This document shows positions 46,646 to 58,946 of a stretch of 64,000 nt of DNA, piece after piece. The stretch spans positions 5,363,281 through 5,427,280 of the forward strand of contig OU696594.1 of the NCBI GenBank assembly GCA_916048095.2, read 5' to 3'. The position numbers and the translations under genes are program-made. Numbering within the stretch: position 1 is the stretch's first letter; every line of letters begins with the position of its first letter. The notes beneath the pieces were generated by a model, which did not search any database, was not told the origin of the DNA, and saw only the letters and a program-made list of their open reading frames with translations. The DNA comes from Sacculina carcini. Taxonomy: Eukaryota; Arthropoda; Thecostraca; Sacculinidae.

Positions 46646-47975
46646 GGTTGCCAAAAATGGTGGTAGATTGGAGTGGATTTTGAAATCGTCGAATATAATT
46701 ACAATGTCTGAAAAATTAGTCCAATTTGAGCGAGCTTCAGTGATCGGCGGAAAAATCTATAATACATAAACAATGTCAGATGTTTTGTACAAATATTTTA
46801 CCAAAGCTTCCTTGATATTATTAATTCCTGAATGTTTACATGCTTAGAAAGTACTTGTGTGTCTGTCTGTCTGTCTGTCTGTATCGAATATATGAAACGG
46901 TATAGGATTATCGATATAGTGATGTCGTTATATTTATATGTATGTATAATTTATTTCTACATATTTGGTCGTACATATGTTGGCTATATAATTGTAGTAT
47001 ATAATCAATATATATTTACGATAAATAAATTGAAATGTGTATATGTCATGGATGTTAATAAATAAACAGCAAATATAACCGTGTTTGTATAAAAAAAAAT
47101 ATTTTTGTTCACTTCGGTTTTATTATCAGAAAAGTGGTAAGCGTTAATAAATCGAATTAAAATGAATATATAAGATGAACCGAAATCAGAGAGGCGGAAT
47201 TTAGAATCTTCTTGAATTTCTGCTTTAATGCACCAATCAACGATAGCCTCTTCAGATACGCAAATATAAACATACAAATAAACCACATATAACAAAATAA
47301 ACATTAAATTGACAATAAAATTATTAAATATATGAAAAAATGTAATAAAACTGTAATAAACCAAAACTATTGAACGATTTGATCAAATATAATAAAATAT
47401 TGACGCCATAATTAGAACAACATTGAATTAGAAGGCGACTAAATAATAAACAAAAGAAATAGTAAGATTTATTCATATTTAAAGAAGTAATAAATTGATC
47501 GCATAAAAAATTAATCGAAAACCAAATATATAAAAAATCTAGAGATACGTGAAAGAAGTGTTTTAATTAAGTTGGAACTATGACGCCGTTATGTATAGCT
47601 TGGTTTATTACAATTGTGTGTGTGTGTGTGTGTGTGTGTGCGTATGTGTGTGTGTGTGTGTGTGTGTGTCTAACCAAATTTATCCGCCGACATCGTCAAT
47701 ATATTGACAATATAACATCGACGGAGATTTCTAATACAAATTAATTTCGATACATCAAGTGAATGACATAGATTATAAATATTATTATTTTTTAAATAAT
47801 TTTAACAGTATTTGTTTGTTTATTTGTACGATTGCTTCCATAAATTATTTTATACACAATCACAAAGACACACACACACACACATACACATACATACACA
47901 CACTAAGCACATCTTACACAGGTCAATTACAACACATATATAAGTAATTCGGGATAATTCTTCAAAAATGTATGT

Positions 47976-48007
<32 letters not shown>

Positions 48008-48160
48008 TGCTATGTCTTTCATGAATAGGGTAATCATAATTCAATATGCTAGACCCTTTATAGCAACGTTCAACGAATTTTGAACGTGGAGAATGAGAGA
48101 AAGAGAAAGAGAAAAAATACACAAATACAATATGACACACACAATCATGACAGATCAATA
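46646..48160. other. AT-rich intergenic sequence
   Basis: No gene was found. (CTGT)n at 46862-46881, TG tracts at 47616-47670 and 47978-48008, CA at 47868-47902. Open frames are compositional. Confidence 0.5.
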
Positions 48161-48189
48161 CATCACACACATACACACACACACACACA

Positions 48190-48354
<165 letters not shown>

Positions 48355-48417
48355 ACACTAACACAAATGCATGCATTCACAAGGTAAAAGATGGAGAGGG
48401 AGAGAACAGAGAGAAAA

Positions 48418-51400
48418 TCACACCTTATATTCATCGCTAGTGTACACAATGTTATCTAAGATATAATAGGACTTCAACAGAAAAAATTTCTTAGAGTGTT
48501 TTTTGAAAAGAGGAATAGAAGTGATAGAACGCAGTGTTGGGGAGAGCTTATTGTAAATACGGGGTCCTAAGATAGATAGACAGCGATTATAGTGAGAATG
48601 TCTAGAAGGAAAAGCAGGTTCCAATAAGAGACGAGAATCATCAGATGACCTAAGTGTACGAGTAGATTTTTTAAAAGACAGAAGATCGAATAAATACGAG
48701 GGCTTACGAAAAATAAGGGTAGAATGAATAATTAAGCAGACACGATGGTCAATAAGTGCCTTAATAGGGAGAAGTCCTAATTTTTGTAGAAAGGGAGAGA
48801 CATGAGAGCCAGCAGGGATATTGTAAATTAAACGACAGGCTTTATTAATAACAGATTGAAGTTTGCGAAGCTGGCGGTGGTTAAGAGAAAGAAAAAGCGA
48901 GCAACAATATTGAATCCTACTGAGAATGAAAGAATTAGCTAGTTTAAAGGCAGCAGAGACAGTTAAGTATCTTCGGATAGAATATATTCGCCTAATATGA
49001 AAATTACAGACCTTAATAATATCGGAGATGTATAGATCAAAACAAAGAGAATCATCAAGTAAAACACCTAAGCTACGAACAGAGTTAGAGAGAGGAACAG
49101 ATAGAGAAGTTAAGCTTCTAGAAGATTGAAAAATGATATATTTAGTCTTATCGGGATTGAGCTTAAGATGGTGGGAAAAAGACCAAGTTTCAATATCATC
49201 CAAGAGAGAAGAAACAGAAGATTGGGAAATAGTATTAGACGAGAAAATAATTTGGATATCGTCCGCAAAGATTTGGAAAGTGACATCATGACGATGAAGG
49301 ATTGCACCAATGGAAGTTAAGTAAATATTGAAAAGGAGAGGGCCTAGGACGGATCCCTGTGGGACACCGTATGAGAGTGGGAAAGACTCACTACAAGAAT
49401 CACTGGTACAAACAAACTGAGACCGAGTAGAGAGATAAGAGCGGAAGAATGATAGTGCAGTACCACTAATACCTAGGTTAGACAGAGTATTGAGTAGAAT
49501 TAGATGATCAACAGTGTCAAAAGCTGCAGAGAAGTCCAGTTGAATGAGAAGAACATCCTTACAAGCAAGAGTAGACTTAAGAATAGAGTCATAGAGGAAG
49601 AGAAGCGAGGTTTCTGTGGAGTGAAAGCTACGGAAGCCTGACTGTTCAGGGAGAAATAGATCATGGCGCTCAAGGTAGTCCGAGATCTGGACATAAGCAG
49701 CCATTTCAAGAGATTTGGATAGCCAAGGAATTCTAGAGATGGGACGGTAGTTAGACAAACAATTGGGATCAAGGTTATGTTTTTTCAGAATTGGGAGAAT
49801 ACTGGCACTCTTTGACGCAAGAAATTCGCCAAGAGAGAAAGCCGTATTGATAAAATAAGTGATGAAGGGAAGAAGTAACTCAGTACAGTGGGGAATTCGA
49901 GCAAGGTCAATAGGATCCAGGGAGGAAGATCGAGTGTGAACACGTCTCAATAGTAATCTGCAGTCAGAAATGGAAATTGGGTGGAACGAGTGAAAAATGG
50001 AGGAGGTAGCGGGAGAATAAGACAATATAGCAGGAGGGAAACGACAGCAGATATTAGAGATTTTTGTCTCAAAGAAATTTGAAAATAGGGAAGGTAAGCG
50101 AGATGAATCACTATCAGGAAACACAAGGGTATTGGAATTGCCTAGGAGTCTATTGAAAATATTCCAAAGAGATTTACTATCAAGACAGGAGGAAATCTTA
50201 AAATTATAATAGGATTTTTTGGCGTTCTCACACAAGATATGATGGTGACGCCGTGCAACACAATAAGAATTCCATGATGCGTCATTTTTCAGACGCAACC
50301 AATGGCGCTCAAGTCGTCTAAGAGAAAGCTTGGAATTACGAATTTCACTATTGAACCAGGGGCTATGAAGAGAGAGAGAGGAATGAAACTTCTTAACAGG
50401 AACAAACTGATCTCTAAGAAGTTCAAGACAGGAGTTGAAATATTTACAAAGATCAGAAGGGGGTAAACAAATATATGAATCAGAATTGAAAGAAGAAAAT
50501 ATATTATTGCAAAGTGAGTCATAATCAGCATTTTTATAATCTAAAAATGAGACAGTTTTTTTAGATCTTATGATGATAGGAATAAATGCGGAAAATTCAA
50601 CTAATGAGTGATCAGAAACAGAAGAATCAATAGGGAGAATGGTCAAATCCTTAATAAAAATAGGAGAGTCAATAAACGAAAGCACTAAATCAAGGGTGTG
50701 GCCACGTTCATGAGTAGAGCCGCACACATGATTTGACAAGCCATACGAAGAAATTAATTCTAGAAACGAAGATGTGCACGACTTGAGATGAGGAGCATCT
50801 AGCCAAAGATTAAAATCACCACATAAAACAATCCTAGAAGAAAACATAGATACAAGCGTGTCAAGTAGAGTACTAAACTCATCTAAGAAAACAGAACTAG
50901 ATACATAGTTACCACGATAGATTGAGAGAATACAGACGGGGAGAGAGTAACGGCTAGTGATCTTACAGCAAACATATTCGAAGGAATTGATACACAGACC
51001 TAACTTACATTGAATAAGACGGATACAATCAGAATTAAAAATAATAGCAACACCACCACCAACAGACTTAGAGGAATTAGAACTATTGATGGAGCGAGAC
51101 TGGTGATAAGCGGAGTAGTTAGAAGGAAGACAGCTATTAAAAGTAGAAATTTCAGAGGGAGAAAGCCAAGATTCATTCACAAAGAAAATGTCATAATTAA
51201 CTACGACAGAGACAAAGAGAGAAATTTTAGATCTAATAGAACGTAAGTTCCAAAGAGCACAACGTACATATTTACAATCAGCAGAAACAGAGAGTGATAA
51301 ATTATTGAGATTAGATTTAGGTGAAGAACACTTAGCGGTACGACGAGTTTGAGGATGAGAAGTAGACTCTTTGACGCTGGAGGTGGACGAGGCTGGAAGA

Positions 51401-51441
51401 TCTGGCTGGTCAAAATTCACGTCTAGTTTCCCGGACGGCAG
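48418..51441 (-). CDS. LINE ORF2: endonuclease and reverse transcriptase
   Basis: The open frame begins after a TGA at 51444-51442 and gives about 1000 residues. Counting from the GTG at 51420, endonuclease motifs are WNLRS (57-61), NESW (82-85), GGGVAIIF (121-128), CGDFN (200-204) and SDH (269-271). RT motifs are GFRSFHSTETS (595-605), LDFSAAFDTVDH (628-639), YGVPQGSVLGPLLF (684-697) and FADD (718-721). It cuts the target and copies the element RNA by target-primed reverse transcription. There is no AUG before residue 192, inside the endonuclease, so separate AUG initiation cannot make the full enzyme. It is in the -1 frame relative to ORF1. There is no RNase H domain. Confidence 0.9.
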   Translation of the reverse strand: MPSGKLDVNFDQPDLPASSTSSVKESTSHPQTRRTAKCSSPKSNLNNLSLSVSADCKYVRCALWNLRSIRSKISLFVSVVVNYDIFFVNESWLSPSEISTFNSCLPSNYSAYHQSRSINSSNSSKSVGGGVAIIFNSDCIRLIQCKLGLCINSFEYVCCKITSRYSLPVCILSIYRGNYVSSSVFLDEFSTLLDTLVSMFSSRIVLCGDFNLWLDAPHLKSCTSSFLELISSYGLSNHVCGSTHERGHTLDLVLSFIDSPIFIKDLTILPIDSSVSDHSLVEFSAFIPIIIRSKKTVSFLDYKNADYDSLCNNIFSSFNSDSYICLPPSDLCKYFNSCLELLRDQFVPVKKFHSSLSLHSPWFNSEIRNSKLSLRRLERHWLRLKNDASWNSYCVARRHHHILCENAKKSYYNFKISSCLDSKSLWNIFNRLLGNSNTLVFPDSDSSRLPSLFSNFFETKISNICCRFPPAILSYSPATSSIFHSFHPISISDCRLLLRRVHTRSSSLDPIDLARIPHCTELLLPFITYFINTAFSLGEFLASKSASILPILKKHNLDPNCLSNYRPISRIPWLSKSLEMAAYVQISDYLERHDLFLPEQSGFRSFHSTETSLLFLYDSILKSTLACKDVLLIQLDFSAAFDTVDHLILLNTLSNLGISGTALSFFRSYLSTRSQFVCTSDSCSESFPLSYGVPQGSVLGPLLFNIYLTSIGAILHRHDVTFQIFADDIQIIFSSNTISQSSVSSLLDDIETWSFSHHLKLNPDKTKYIIFQSSRSLTSLSVPLSNSVRSLGVLLDDSLCFDLYISDIIKVCNFHIRRIYSIRRYLTVSAAFKLANSFILSRIQYCCSLFLSLNHRQLRKLQSVINKACRLIYNIPAGSHVSPFLQKLGLLPIKALIDHRVCLIIHSTLIFRKPSYLFDLLSFKKSTRTLRSSDDSRLLLEPAFPSRHSHYNRCLSILGPRIYNKLSPTLRSITSIPLFKKHSKKFFLLKSYYILDNIVYTSDEYKV

Positions 51442-52736
51442 TCATCGCTGGTCTTGGTGCGGTATATAACTCGAGTTCTCGCCAAGATTAAGCAGGGACA
51501 CGAGGGGTCAAACGAAGAGTGGCTGGCGCTGCTACGACCAGCTCGCGAACAGTTGGCGCATTTGCTGGCAACTTTCAAGGAACACGATTTTGTGGCGTGT
51601 TTGCCAGCACACCAGCCACAGGTGTTCTCTCGGGCCGAGCACTTGACAGCCATGTGACCGTGACGCTGGCACTTGGCACAGCGAGTGACCCAGTAACGGT
51701 CGTGTACCACGCACCGTCGGTCGCCCAGGTAGAGGTATCCTGACTTCATCACGACGTCACGGATGGCAGGAGAGACGGCGGCAACAACTGTCTTTGAGTG
51801 GCTTGCAGACTTCTTTGAGAAAAGCACCTTGAAGTCGGAAGAGTGCTTGATTGCTGTCTGGACTCCATCATTTTTGAGGCACACAGAGTCGAGGATGTCC
51901 TTGTCAGAGATGTCAGAACTGACCGATGTAATGGTCAGTTTTGGCATGATCTTGCCACGACAGGAGGCATTGAGCTGTGTGTCGCTCTTCATCGCCAACA
52001 TTGCACAGTCTGCAGATTTTGAGTCTGGCAGACTGATTTTGACAGCACCACGCTTGGTTTTTGTCATCTTGACCACTGGAACAGTTTTCAGCGCCTCTGA
52101 GACACGCTTTTTGTCCACTGGAGCTTGATCATGTGAGTGCACGATGATCTCCCGTGACACCGCCTGCGAGTATGAACGCGGATGTTGAACAGGCGTTGGC
52201 GGAGTCGGCATCAGTGGCGGAGTCGGCATCAGTGGCGGAGTCGGCATCAGTGGCGGAGTCGGCATCAGTGGCGGAGTCGGCATCAGTGGCCGAGTCGGTA
52301 TCAGTGGCGGAGTTGACATCAGCGGAGGCTTGGGGCAAGTCATCCGTTGTAGCTGAGCCTTGATTTCGCTGACGGTCTTAGTCAGCTGCACCAGAGATTG
52401 GCTTTCAGTCGGTGACGATTGGGTCATGTCCACCATGGTTTTTTTGTCGGCGGTTGTTATGCCGACAAGGCTGTCCAGCCACTCCTGCATTTCTGCAGTG
52501 TTGCAGTCACGAGCGAGAGTGCAACTTTCACACGTGAAGGAAGCCCTGGTGGTGAAGAAATTAATGGTCATGTACTTGGGCATACGGCTGCATCTCACAT
52601 GCACATGTTTTTTGCATTGTGAACAGAACAAGGCACAAGCAGTCACGGCCATTTTGCACGTCGTACAAGTTGAGCCGTCAGGAGGGGAAGCAGCACGGGA
52701 CGGTTGAAGCCCGGCAGGCTTGGTCATCGCGGCCAT
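51423..52736 (-). CDS. LINE ORF1: PHD-like finger and zinc-knuckle protein
   Basis: About 437 residues from MAAMTKPAG. The frame is open 18 codons further upstream, but that part is repeat-derived. Visible in order: a Cys4-His-Cys3 PHD-like finger (CTTC, CSQCKKHVHVRC, CESC), a (PPLMPT)n proline-rich repeat, a region that could be RRM-like, and three zinc knuckles (CAKCQRHGHMAVKC, CGWCAGKHATKSC, CANC...H...C). It is expected to bind the element RNA and act as a chaperone in the RNP. The frame ends DDCRPGN and TAG, and its last codons form the slippery site. Confidence 0.85.
   Translation of the reverse strand: MAAMTKPAGLQPSRAASPPDGSTCTTCKMAVTACALFCSQCKKHVHVRCSRMPKYMTINFFTTRASFTCESCTLARDCNTAEMQEWLDSLVGITTADKKTMVDMTQSSPTESQSLVQLTKTVSEIKAQLQRMTCPKPPLMSTPPLIPTRPLMPTPPLMPTPPLMPTPPLMPTPPLMPTPPTPVQHPRSYSQAVSREIIVHSHDQAPVDKKRVSEALKTVPVVKMTKTKRGAVKISLPDSKSADCAMLAMKSDTQLNASCRGKIMPKLTITSVSSDISDKDILDSVCLKNDGVQTAIKHSSDFKVLFSKKSASHSKTVVAAVSPAIRDVVMKSGYLYLGDRRCVVHDRYWVTRCAKCQRHGHMAVKCSARENTCGWCAGKHATKSCSLKVASKCANCSRAGRSSASHSSFDPSCPCLILARTRVIYRTKTSDDCRPGN
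51426..51432 (-). promoter_or_regulatory. GGGAAAC -1 ribosomal frameshift site
   Basis: On the - strand the ORF1 codons CCG GGA AAC TAG contain G GGA AAC, a perfect X XXY YYZ heptamer in the correct phase. A -1 slip here continues CTA GAC GTG straight into ORF2. The zero-frame stop is the next codon. A weak stem, TTTTGAC with GTCAAAG, can be drawn starting about 10 nt downstream with a 33-nt loop, but no stimulator is proven. Confidence 0.8.
52199..52320 (-). repeat. 18-bp in-frame repeat in LINE ORF1
   Basis: About six to seven copies of an 18-bp unit encoding PPLMPT on the - strand. Copies are almost identical, consistent with recent slippage or conversion. It makes a flexible proline-rich linker between the PHD-like finger and the RNA-binding part. 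Confidence 0.85.
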
Positions 52737-53141
52737 GACGGGCACGATACGATCACAAGCACACGATCTTACACACAGACACACACGCACTCACAGACAC
52801 ACGCGCACACAGACACACGGCCCACACACGCACACACACAGGCAAACGCGCACACAAACACACGATCTCACACACAGACACACGCGCACACATACACACA
52901 CACAGGCACACGCGCACACAAACGCACACGCGCACAGATCGAGCACTGAGGGGCCGTCCCCAACAAGGGGGGACGCGCCAGGCACACACACACACACACG
53001 GAGGGTCGGACCAGGCACAGAAATTAGCACCTAGCCGCGAAAACCTCAACCACTATCAGCAGCACAAATCACCACGAAAACGCAAATAGCCGGAGCGACA
53101 CAAAAACACATCCGCACAGGACAAGCTCTCAAACAAGAGTG

Positions 53142-53143
<2 letters not shown>
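52737..53143 (-). other. LINE 5' UTR with CA tract and hairpin
   Basis: Rich in CACACG and CGCACACA steps (GTGTGCGCG on the element strand). It contains a perfect 7-bp hairpin CGTCCCC/GGGGACG at 52955-52975. Its 5' boundary is set where CTCTCAAACAAGAGTG meets (CA)n. It may hold the internal promoter, which cannot be seen directly. Confidence 0.6.

Positions 53144-53197
<54 letters not shown>
53144..53197. repeat. (CA)n flanking the LINE 5' end
   Basis: About 54 bp of CA directly outside the LINE. With the CA stretch outside the 3' tail it marks the probable insertion site. Confidence 0.9.
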
Positions 53198-53201
<4 letters not shown>

Positions 53202-54095
53202 TACAATTGATATAATACATACGAAAATGACTAGATCAAAAGAAATTGCACAATATGGGGCCGATATTGGGGCCGATATTACGTTTCTGGAAGTAAATTA
53301 ATTGTCGTTCGTTCATTCATACATCGATTACAATAGAAACACACACACATACACACACATACATGCATACATGCACACATATATACACAAACACTCATAA
53401 GGTTATTGGTATTTCTCAAGGACGATAATCAAAAGCGATCAAATAAAGGGATGATATTAAGAATTCCCATGGGTTTTCCCACTTTCAAATTCCCAATTTA
53501 CCAATTGATATTTCGCGTGGTAAACTGTCATTAACTTAATTACATTTTGAATTTTCCCATCTCCAATTTCTCAGCTGCATTTTTTCATCTCTGTTTTCCC
53601 ACCTGTTCCCACCTGTTCCCACTTGCTCATTTCCCCATTTCCCACTTTGCAATTTTTTCCACACATTTTTGTCACTTGAACACTCGATATATTTCGGCTG
53701 TTTACCACATTCCCACTTCCCAATTCCCATTTTCCCAATTTGGTCTTGTCTTTGAAATTGTGTCATTTTTTCTGGGTGACTTTTGATTGGCTATTAGAAG
53801 TTTCCCCAAACTACGCTCACACATCAATGCCAGATACAAATTGCACATGACAACACAAATATTGCACACACACACACGCACACAAACACATATATTTAAA
53901 TAGAAAACACCAAAAAGGAACACAAATCAATATACAACATAAGCAAGAAAAAAACCTGAAAAAAGATAAAATGTTTTACAATTCTTCATTTTGTTTCCTA
54001 TTTAAAAAGTTTAAATATGCACATATTTTTATTTTCAATTAATAGTCAAAAACGAATTTGCACCGAACACCGATAAGACATTTTCTCAAATTTTC
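53198..54095. other. Intergenic sequence with CCCAATTTTCCCA repeats
   Basis: Degenerate TTCCCAYTTSCCA pyrimidine-rich units at 53465-53730, probably an eroded minisatellite. Short CA tracts at 53340-53360 and 53866-53890. No gene was seen. Confidence 0.5.
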
Positions 54096-54099
54096 TCAA

Positions 54100-54255
54100 A
54101 TTAGTTTATTTTTGTTTGTAATCAACTCTAATGCCATTTACTATAGGATGTAACAACTGAATTTATTGAATTTATCAGCGCTGTCGTGTGGAAAATGAAG
54201 ATAAGATGACTCTTATTAAGAAGTGGGGAATCAGTCAAAACGGATCTTGAAAAAC
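54100..54255 (+). mobile_element. hAT-like MITE fragment downstream of the WD40 gene
   Basis: TAACAACTGAATTTATTGAATTTATC, AGCGCTGTCGTGTGG and AAGAAGTGGGGAATCAGTC are shared with other copies. It ends about 30 bp from the WD40 stop codon, so it probably forms part of that gene's 3' flank. Confidence 0.7.
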
Positions 54256-54283
54256 ACCGAGAACGCGTACGGATCTCATAGTT

Positions 54284-54379
54284 TTATTGAAGTACCATCT
54301 TCACTAGATATCCGTCTGTAAGTCCGGCATATACGGATCCGTCCTCTCCCACTGCCAAAGAATGTACGGCACTGTTTAC
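54284..54379 (-). CDS. WD40 gene terminal exon
   Basis: Acceptor TCTCACATACAG follows a TG tract on this strand. It encodes VNSAVHSLAVGEDGSVYAGL plus TDGYLVKMVLQ and stops. The stop lies in CAATAAAAC, so TAA overlaps an AATAAA poly(A)-signal-like hexamer. Confidence 0.8.
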   Translation of the reverse strand, partial: VNSAVHSLAVGEDGSVYAGLTDGYLVKMVLQ

Positions 54380-55378
54380 CTGTATGTGAGACACACACAA
54401 ACATACATACACATACATTTACATACACATATACACACATACACATATACACACACACACACACATACACATATAAACACATACACACACACACATACAC
54501 ATACACACACATACACACATATACATACACACACTCACACACATACATTATTGCTGTGAGTTAAAAATATGTGGATGTTAAAAATAATTTCAGACAACAT
54601 CAGAGAAAGATAGAATACAAATACATATAAGAGATACAAAAAATGACAAAAATAATTGGTCGTTAATTTGGTGATGAAAAAGTATGTATAATTTATGCCA
54701 TAATTTAGACTATAATTAGATTTTTATTTTTTATTTTGTACAAATTTATATATCATCCTATCTATATAATCTATATAATTTTTATATCTATATATATGAT
54801 TTATAAATTGATATATCTTAAATTTGTATAATTTATCTATTTATCTTAAATTTATACATCAAAATTTATACATATTCTATATATAAATCGTCGATAAATA
54901 GTATCGACTTTTGGGCATGGAAATTCGGTATGACAATACATCAGTGGCGGCGCTAGGATTTTTCCCGATTGGGGCTAAGACGAAACGCATGACGAACTAC
55001 ACACGAAATATGTCAGAAATGATCATAATTTTTTTTGGGGTGAGAGGTGGGGTTTCGGATGACATTTTTGGGGGGTTTAAGCCCCCCTCTGACACCGCCA
55101 TTGCAGAAAATCTCACCGTAGTTCCGGTTGCAATGCACGATTTGCTAGCAATATCCCATATGCGTACAGAGTTGTCATACGCACCGCTATACAAATGTCC
55201 CTTGTGCGAAGCCATACAGGTTACAATTTTGCTATGACCCTAGACACATACACATACACACACACACACATACACATACATACACACATACAAACAAACA
55301 CACACACACATAGATTCATTAGCATGTAATTTATTCCTCAAGTCTATAGATTTCTGGATTATAAATATTCAAAATAAA

Positions 55379-55450
<72 letters not shown>

Positions 55451-58400
55451 TGTTCACTACACTTTTCTTTCTTTGTTTGTTATATATTAATTAAATGCAC
55501 ATGTGTATGTGTGTTTGTGTGTATGTATTTATCTGTATGAAGGTATGTGTATGTTTGTCTGTGTGTGTGTGCGTGTATGTGTATATGTGTGTATGTATGT
55601 GTAAAGTAAAGTAAAGTAAATTGCATTTATTGCACATCCATCAAAATATACATTTGAGGCTTTTCAGTACAATATATAAATATATATACACACACACGCA
55701 CACAAACACACACACACACACCCACACACATACACATACACACAATCATTCATGTATACAAACAACAACATAACATCAATATAGACATATTAGCACGTAC
55801 TCAGCAACAACTTGATATATAAGCTCATAGGCAGTAAGGTTCGTGTTTGTGCGATATTCAAGTTGTGTTCACGAGAGTGTTTTCATGTGAATGTCCCGTA
55901 TATATATCTGGCAGCGTCGTAGTTCAATCGTTTTCTTCCGGCATCTGTGATAATCTTCGGGTAGATAATGTCGCTTTGTCTTGTCGTTCGAGATCCGCTT
56001 TGTCGCTCTATGGTGTTGTACAGCAGGTTCGGTGTGTTTGTCTGCATAATTTTGAAAATGAGTCGTTTTCTGTTGGTTGTAAATAACTCGTCAATTCGCG
56101 GCATTCCCAGCTTGGTAAATGCGTCGGATATATGATCTCGTTTTCGTCTTTTCGTGAGTATTCGTGCGCAGAAGTTGAGGACTTTTTGAAGTTTGTGAAG
56201 GTGTGTAGGTCCTGCTGTGCCATATATAGTGATGCAGTATGTAAGTGTTGACATAATGAACGCATTGATGAGAGGCCGATGTGTTCTTTCGGGTAAAGAT
56301 GACTTGGCGTTGTTCAAGGCAATCAGCATGCCTGTCGATTTGCGAGCTAGTTTGTCAATATGCTCTTCAAAGTCGAGATATTTATCTAGCGTAACTCCCA
56401 ATAGCTTGATGCTGTTCTGTTCGGCAATGTTTGTATCTGAAAAGCGCAATTGTACAGTAGGAAATGTTTTCAGCAGGTATTTTGTTCCAGCTATCAAAAC
56501 CTGCGTTTTTTGAGGATTGATTTTCATCTTGTTTGCGGTGTAGTAACAAAATATGTTCTTCGTTCCAGATAATGTATCGTTTCGTTCAATTGATGTTTAC
56601 TCGTTGAAATGGTTAATGTGGTGTCGTCTGCATATTGTACGATTTCGATTCTTTTCGATACATGAGATGACAAGTCGTTAGAAAAAAGCAAGAACAACAC
56701 ACAACTGAGAGAGCCCCCTTGAAATATCGACATATTTGGTGTTGTCGCTCTCTTGGATGATAATTGGTATCCACCAGGCTGTTGCACTTTGACTTGTTGA
56801 GTGTGGCCTTTCAAGTAATGTCGGAACCAGCGGTCATCGATGTTGTAAGATCGTATTTTGTCGAGCAGTAGGTCGTGGTCAACAATATCAAAGCACTTTG
56901 ACAAATCAATTGATGTTACGATTGTCGCTTTCCTTTCCTGCATAGCCTTGTAGATGGTGTCGGTCACTGTTGCAAGCGCTGTTTCACACGAGTGGTCTTT
57001 CCTGTAGCCATGATGTGCATCACTCAGTATGTTATGGTCTTCCATGTATTGGGTCAGTTGTAGTTGCACCACCTTCTCTATTATTTTCATTACTGGCGGA
57101 AGTATGGATATCGGTCTCGTGTCGTTGTTGCCTTTAGGTATAGGAACGATCATCGCATGTTTGAGTCGTGTTGGTACTTCGCAAGTTATTAGGCTTTCAT
57201 TCACAACGTCTAATAGTATATGGCATATACCGTCGTAAAAAGTGATTATCGACTTCATACTGATGCCGTCGGCGTCTTCTGTCATGCTCGGCTTCATGCT
57301 AAGTGTGATCATTGTTAATGCTTCCATACTGATCGCACTCAGTTGTAAACAGCCTGTATTGACTCGTGGCAGTCTGTTGCCTATACAGTAGTCGCTAACT
57401 GGTATTTCCCGTGATGTCGATGCTCCGATGTTTAGATATTGGTCGTTAAGTTCGTTTGCGTCATGTATAGTCGGATGTTTTCGGTTTGTTGTGCCAATTA
57501 TGTGTTTGCATTGTCGCCAAAAATCGTTCGGTCTTTTCTGGATTCGCTCTGATATCAACGTCGCAGAGTAGTTTCGTATGGCAATCTTGCATTCTTTGTT
57601 TAATTTCCGGTATTCGTCTGTCATTTTCTGTAGTAAGGCGTACTTTCTTCTCTTGTATAATAATCGTATGTCGAATGGGAGCGGTCGTCGGTGTGTGTTA
57701 CGTATTCTGACTCGTCTGACAGGCAGGAAAATAGTGAGAAATGTGGCAAAAATGTGGACGAAATACTCGTACTTTGTCTCGATTGATTTACTAGAATAAA
57801 ATGGAGTCCAGTCTGACAGCCGCAGAAGGTCTATACACAGCGGTATGTTTATATTCTGGTAAAGTCTTGTGATTTTCATAATTTCGTTTGTTTTTGTGGC
57901 AGTGTGTGTGTGTGTGTGCGTGTGTGTGTTTGCGCATATATAAACCAGCATGTTAAGATTGAATCTTTTATTTATCTGAGTAATCTATTTTGAATAATTC
58001 ATGATTTATGAATAATTCTTTTGAATACTTCTTGATTACATTAATATATTTAATAGTTCTTGGTAAAATATTTTTGATTTAGCATGACTGGGCTTAAGTT
58101 TTTAGTCATAAATTTTTCTTGAAGAAAGCAAGCATGGTTTTAAATAAAATATTAGCAAATATAAAATTGAGTTTAATTGTATTTTCACATGTTGTGCCTT
58201 TTCCATCCTATGAAAAATTTCGAAAAAATTTAGCAAAAAAACAGGTCAGCCAACGTTTTTTCCACACAAAAAGAATATTTGTCATTTTCCCAGAAGAACA
58301 AACAATATTTGTTTGACATCCATAAATTACTTCCACATAGCCAGCTAACCTTTCCATCTTCTCTGATGCCCAACTAAAAAGATAAATGACTTTCGGTAGC

Positions 58401-58914
58401 TATTTTGGGCATGTGTGTGTGTTTGTGTGTGTGTGTATGTGTGTGTATGTGTGTGTATGTGTGTGTGTGTGTGTATGCGTGTGTGTGTGTGTGTATGAGT
58501 GGTTTACAGATGCGTCTATTAGATAATAAGATAGAAAATTAAATTGAGAATAAAATTAACGTGTCAAATAATTATTTTTTCTCCTATCTTCTTAAAAACA
58601 CAAACCGCTGTCTGAATATATATATTTTAAATACCTTTAATTAAATTTCTTTTATAAGAACTTATTTGCTGCATTTTTCAACTTTTTCAACATATTTTTG
58701 AATATTCTATTAATCCATCTGTTTTTCAAGTATTTTTTCATCATAAAATACTGATCTTGAAACATCTTGAAAATGTGCTGGAAATATCTTGAAAATTTGC
58801 TTTATCGTTACGTACTGTTCACTACAATTTCATTTATATATTCCACCTACAACTTTCTCTTAGGAAACAGAATTTCATTTCATTTCTATGTCATTGAATG
58901 AACGTTTCAGTTGC

Positions 58915-58946
<32 letters not shown>

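Noticed and set aside
51454-52707. + strand ORFs opposite LINE ORF1
   Set aside because: Antisense shadows of a zinc-finger ORF1 with clear motifs.
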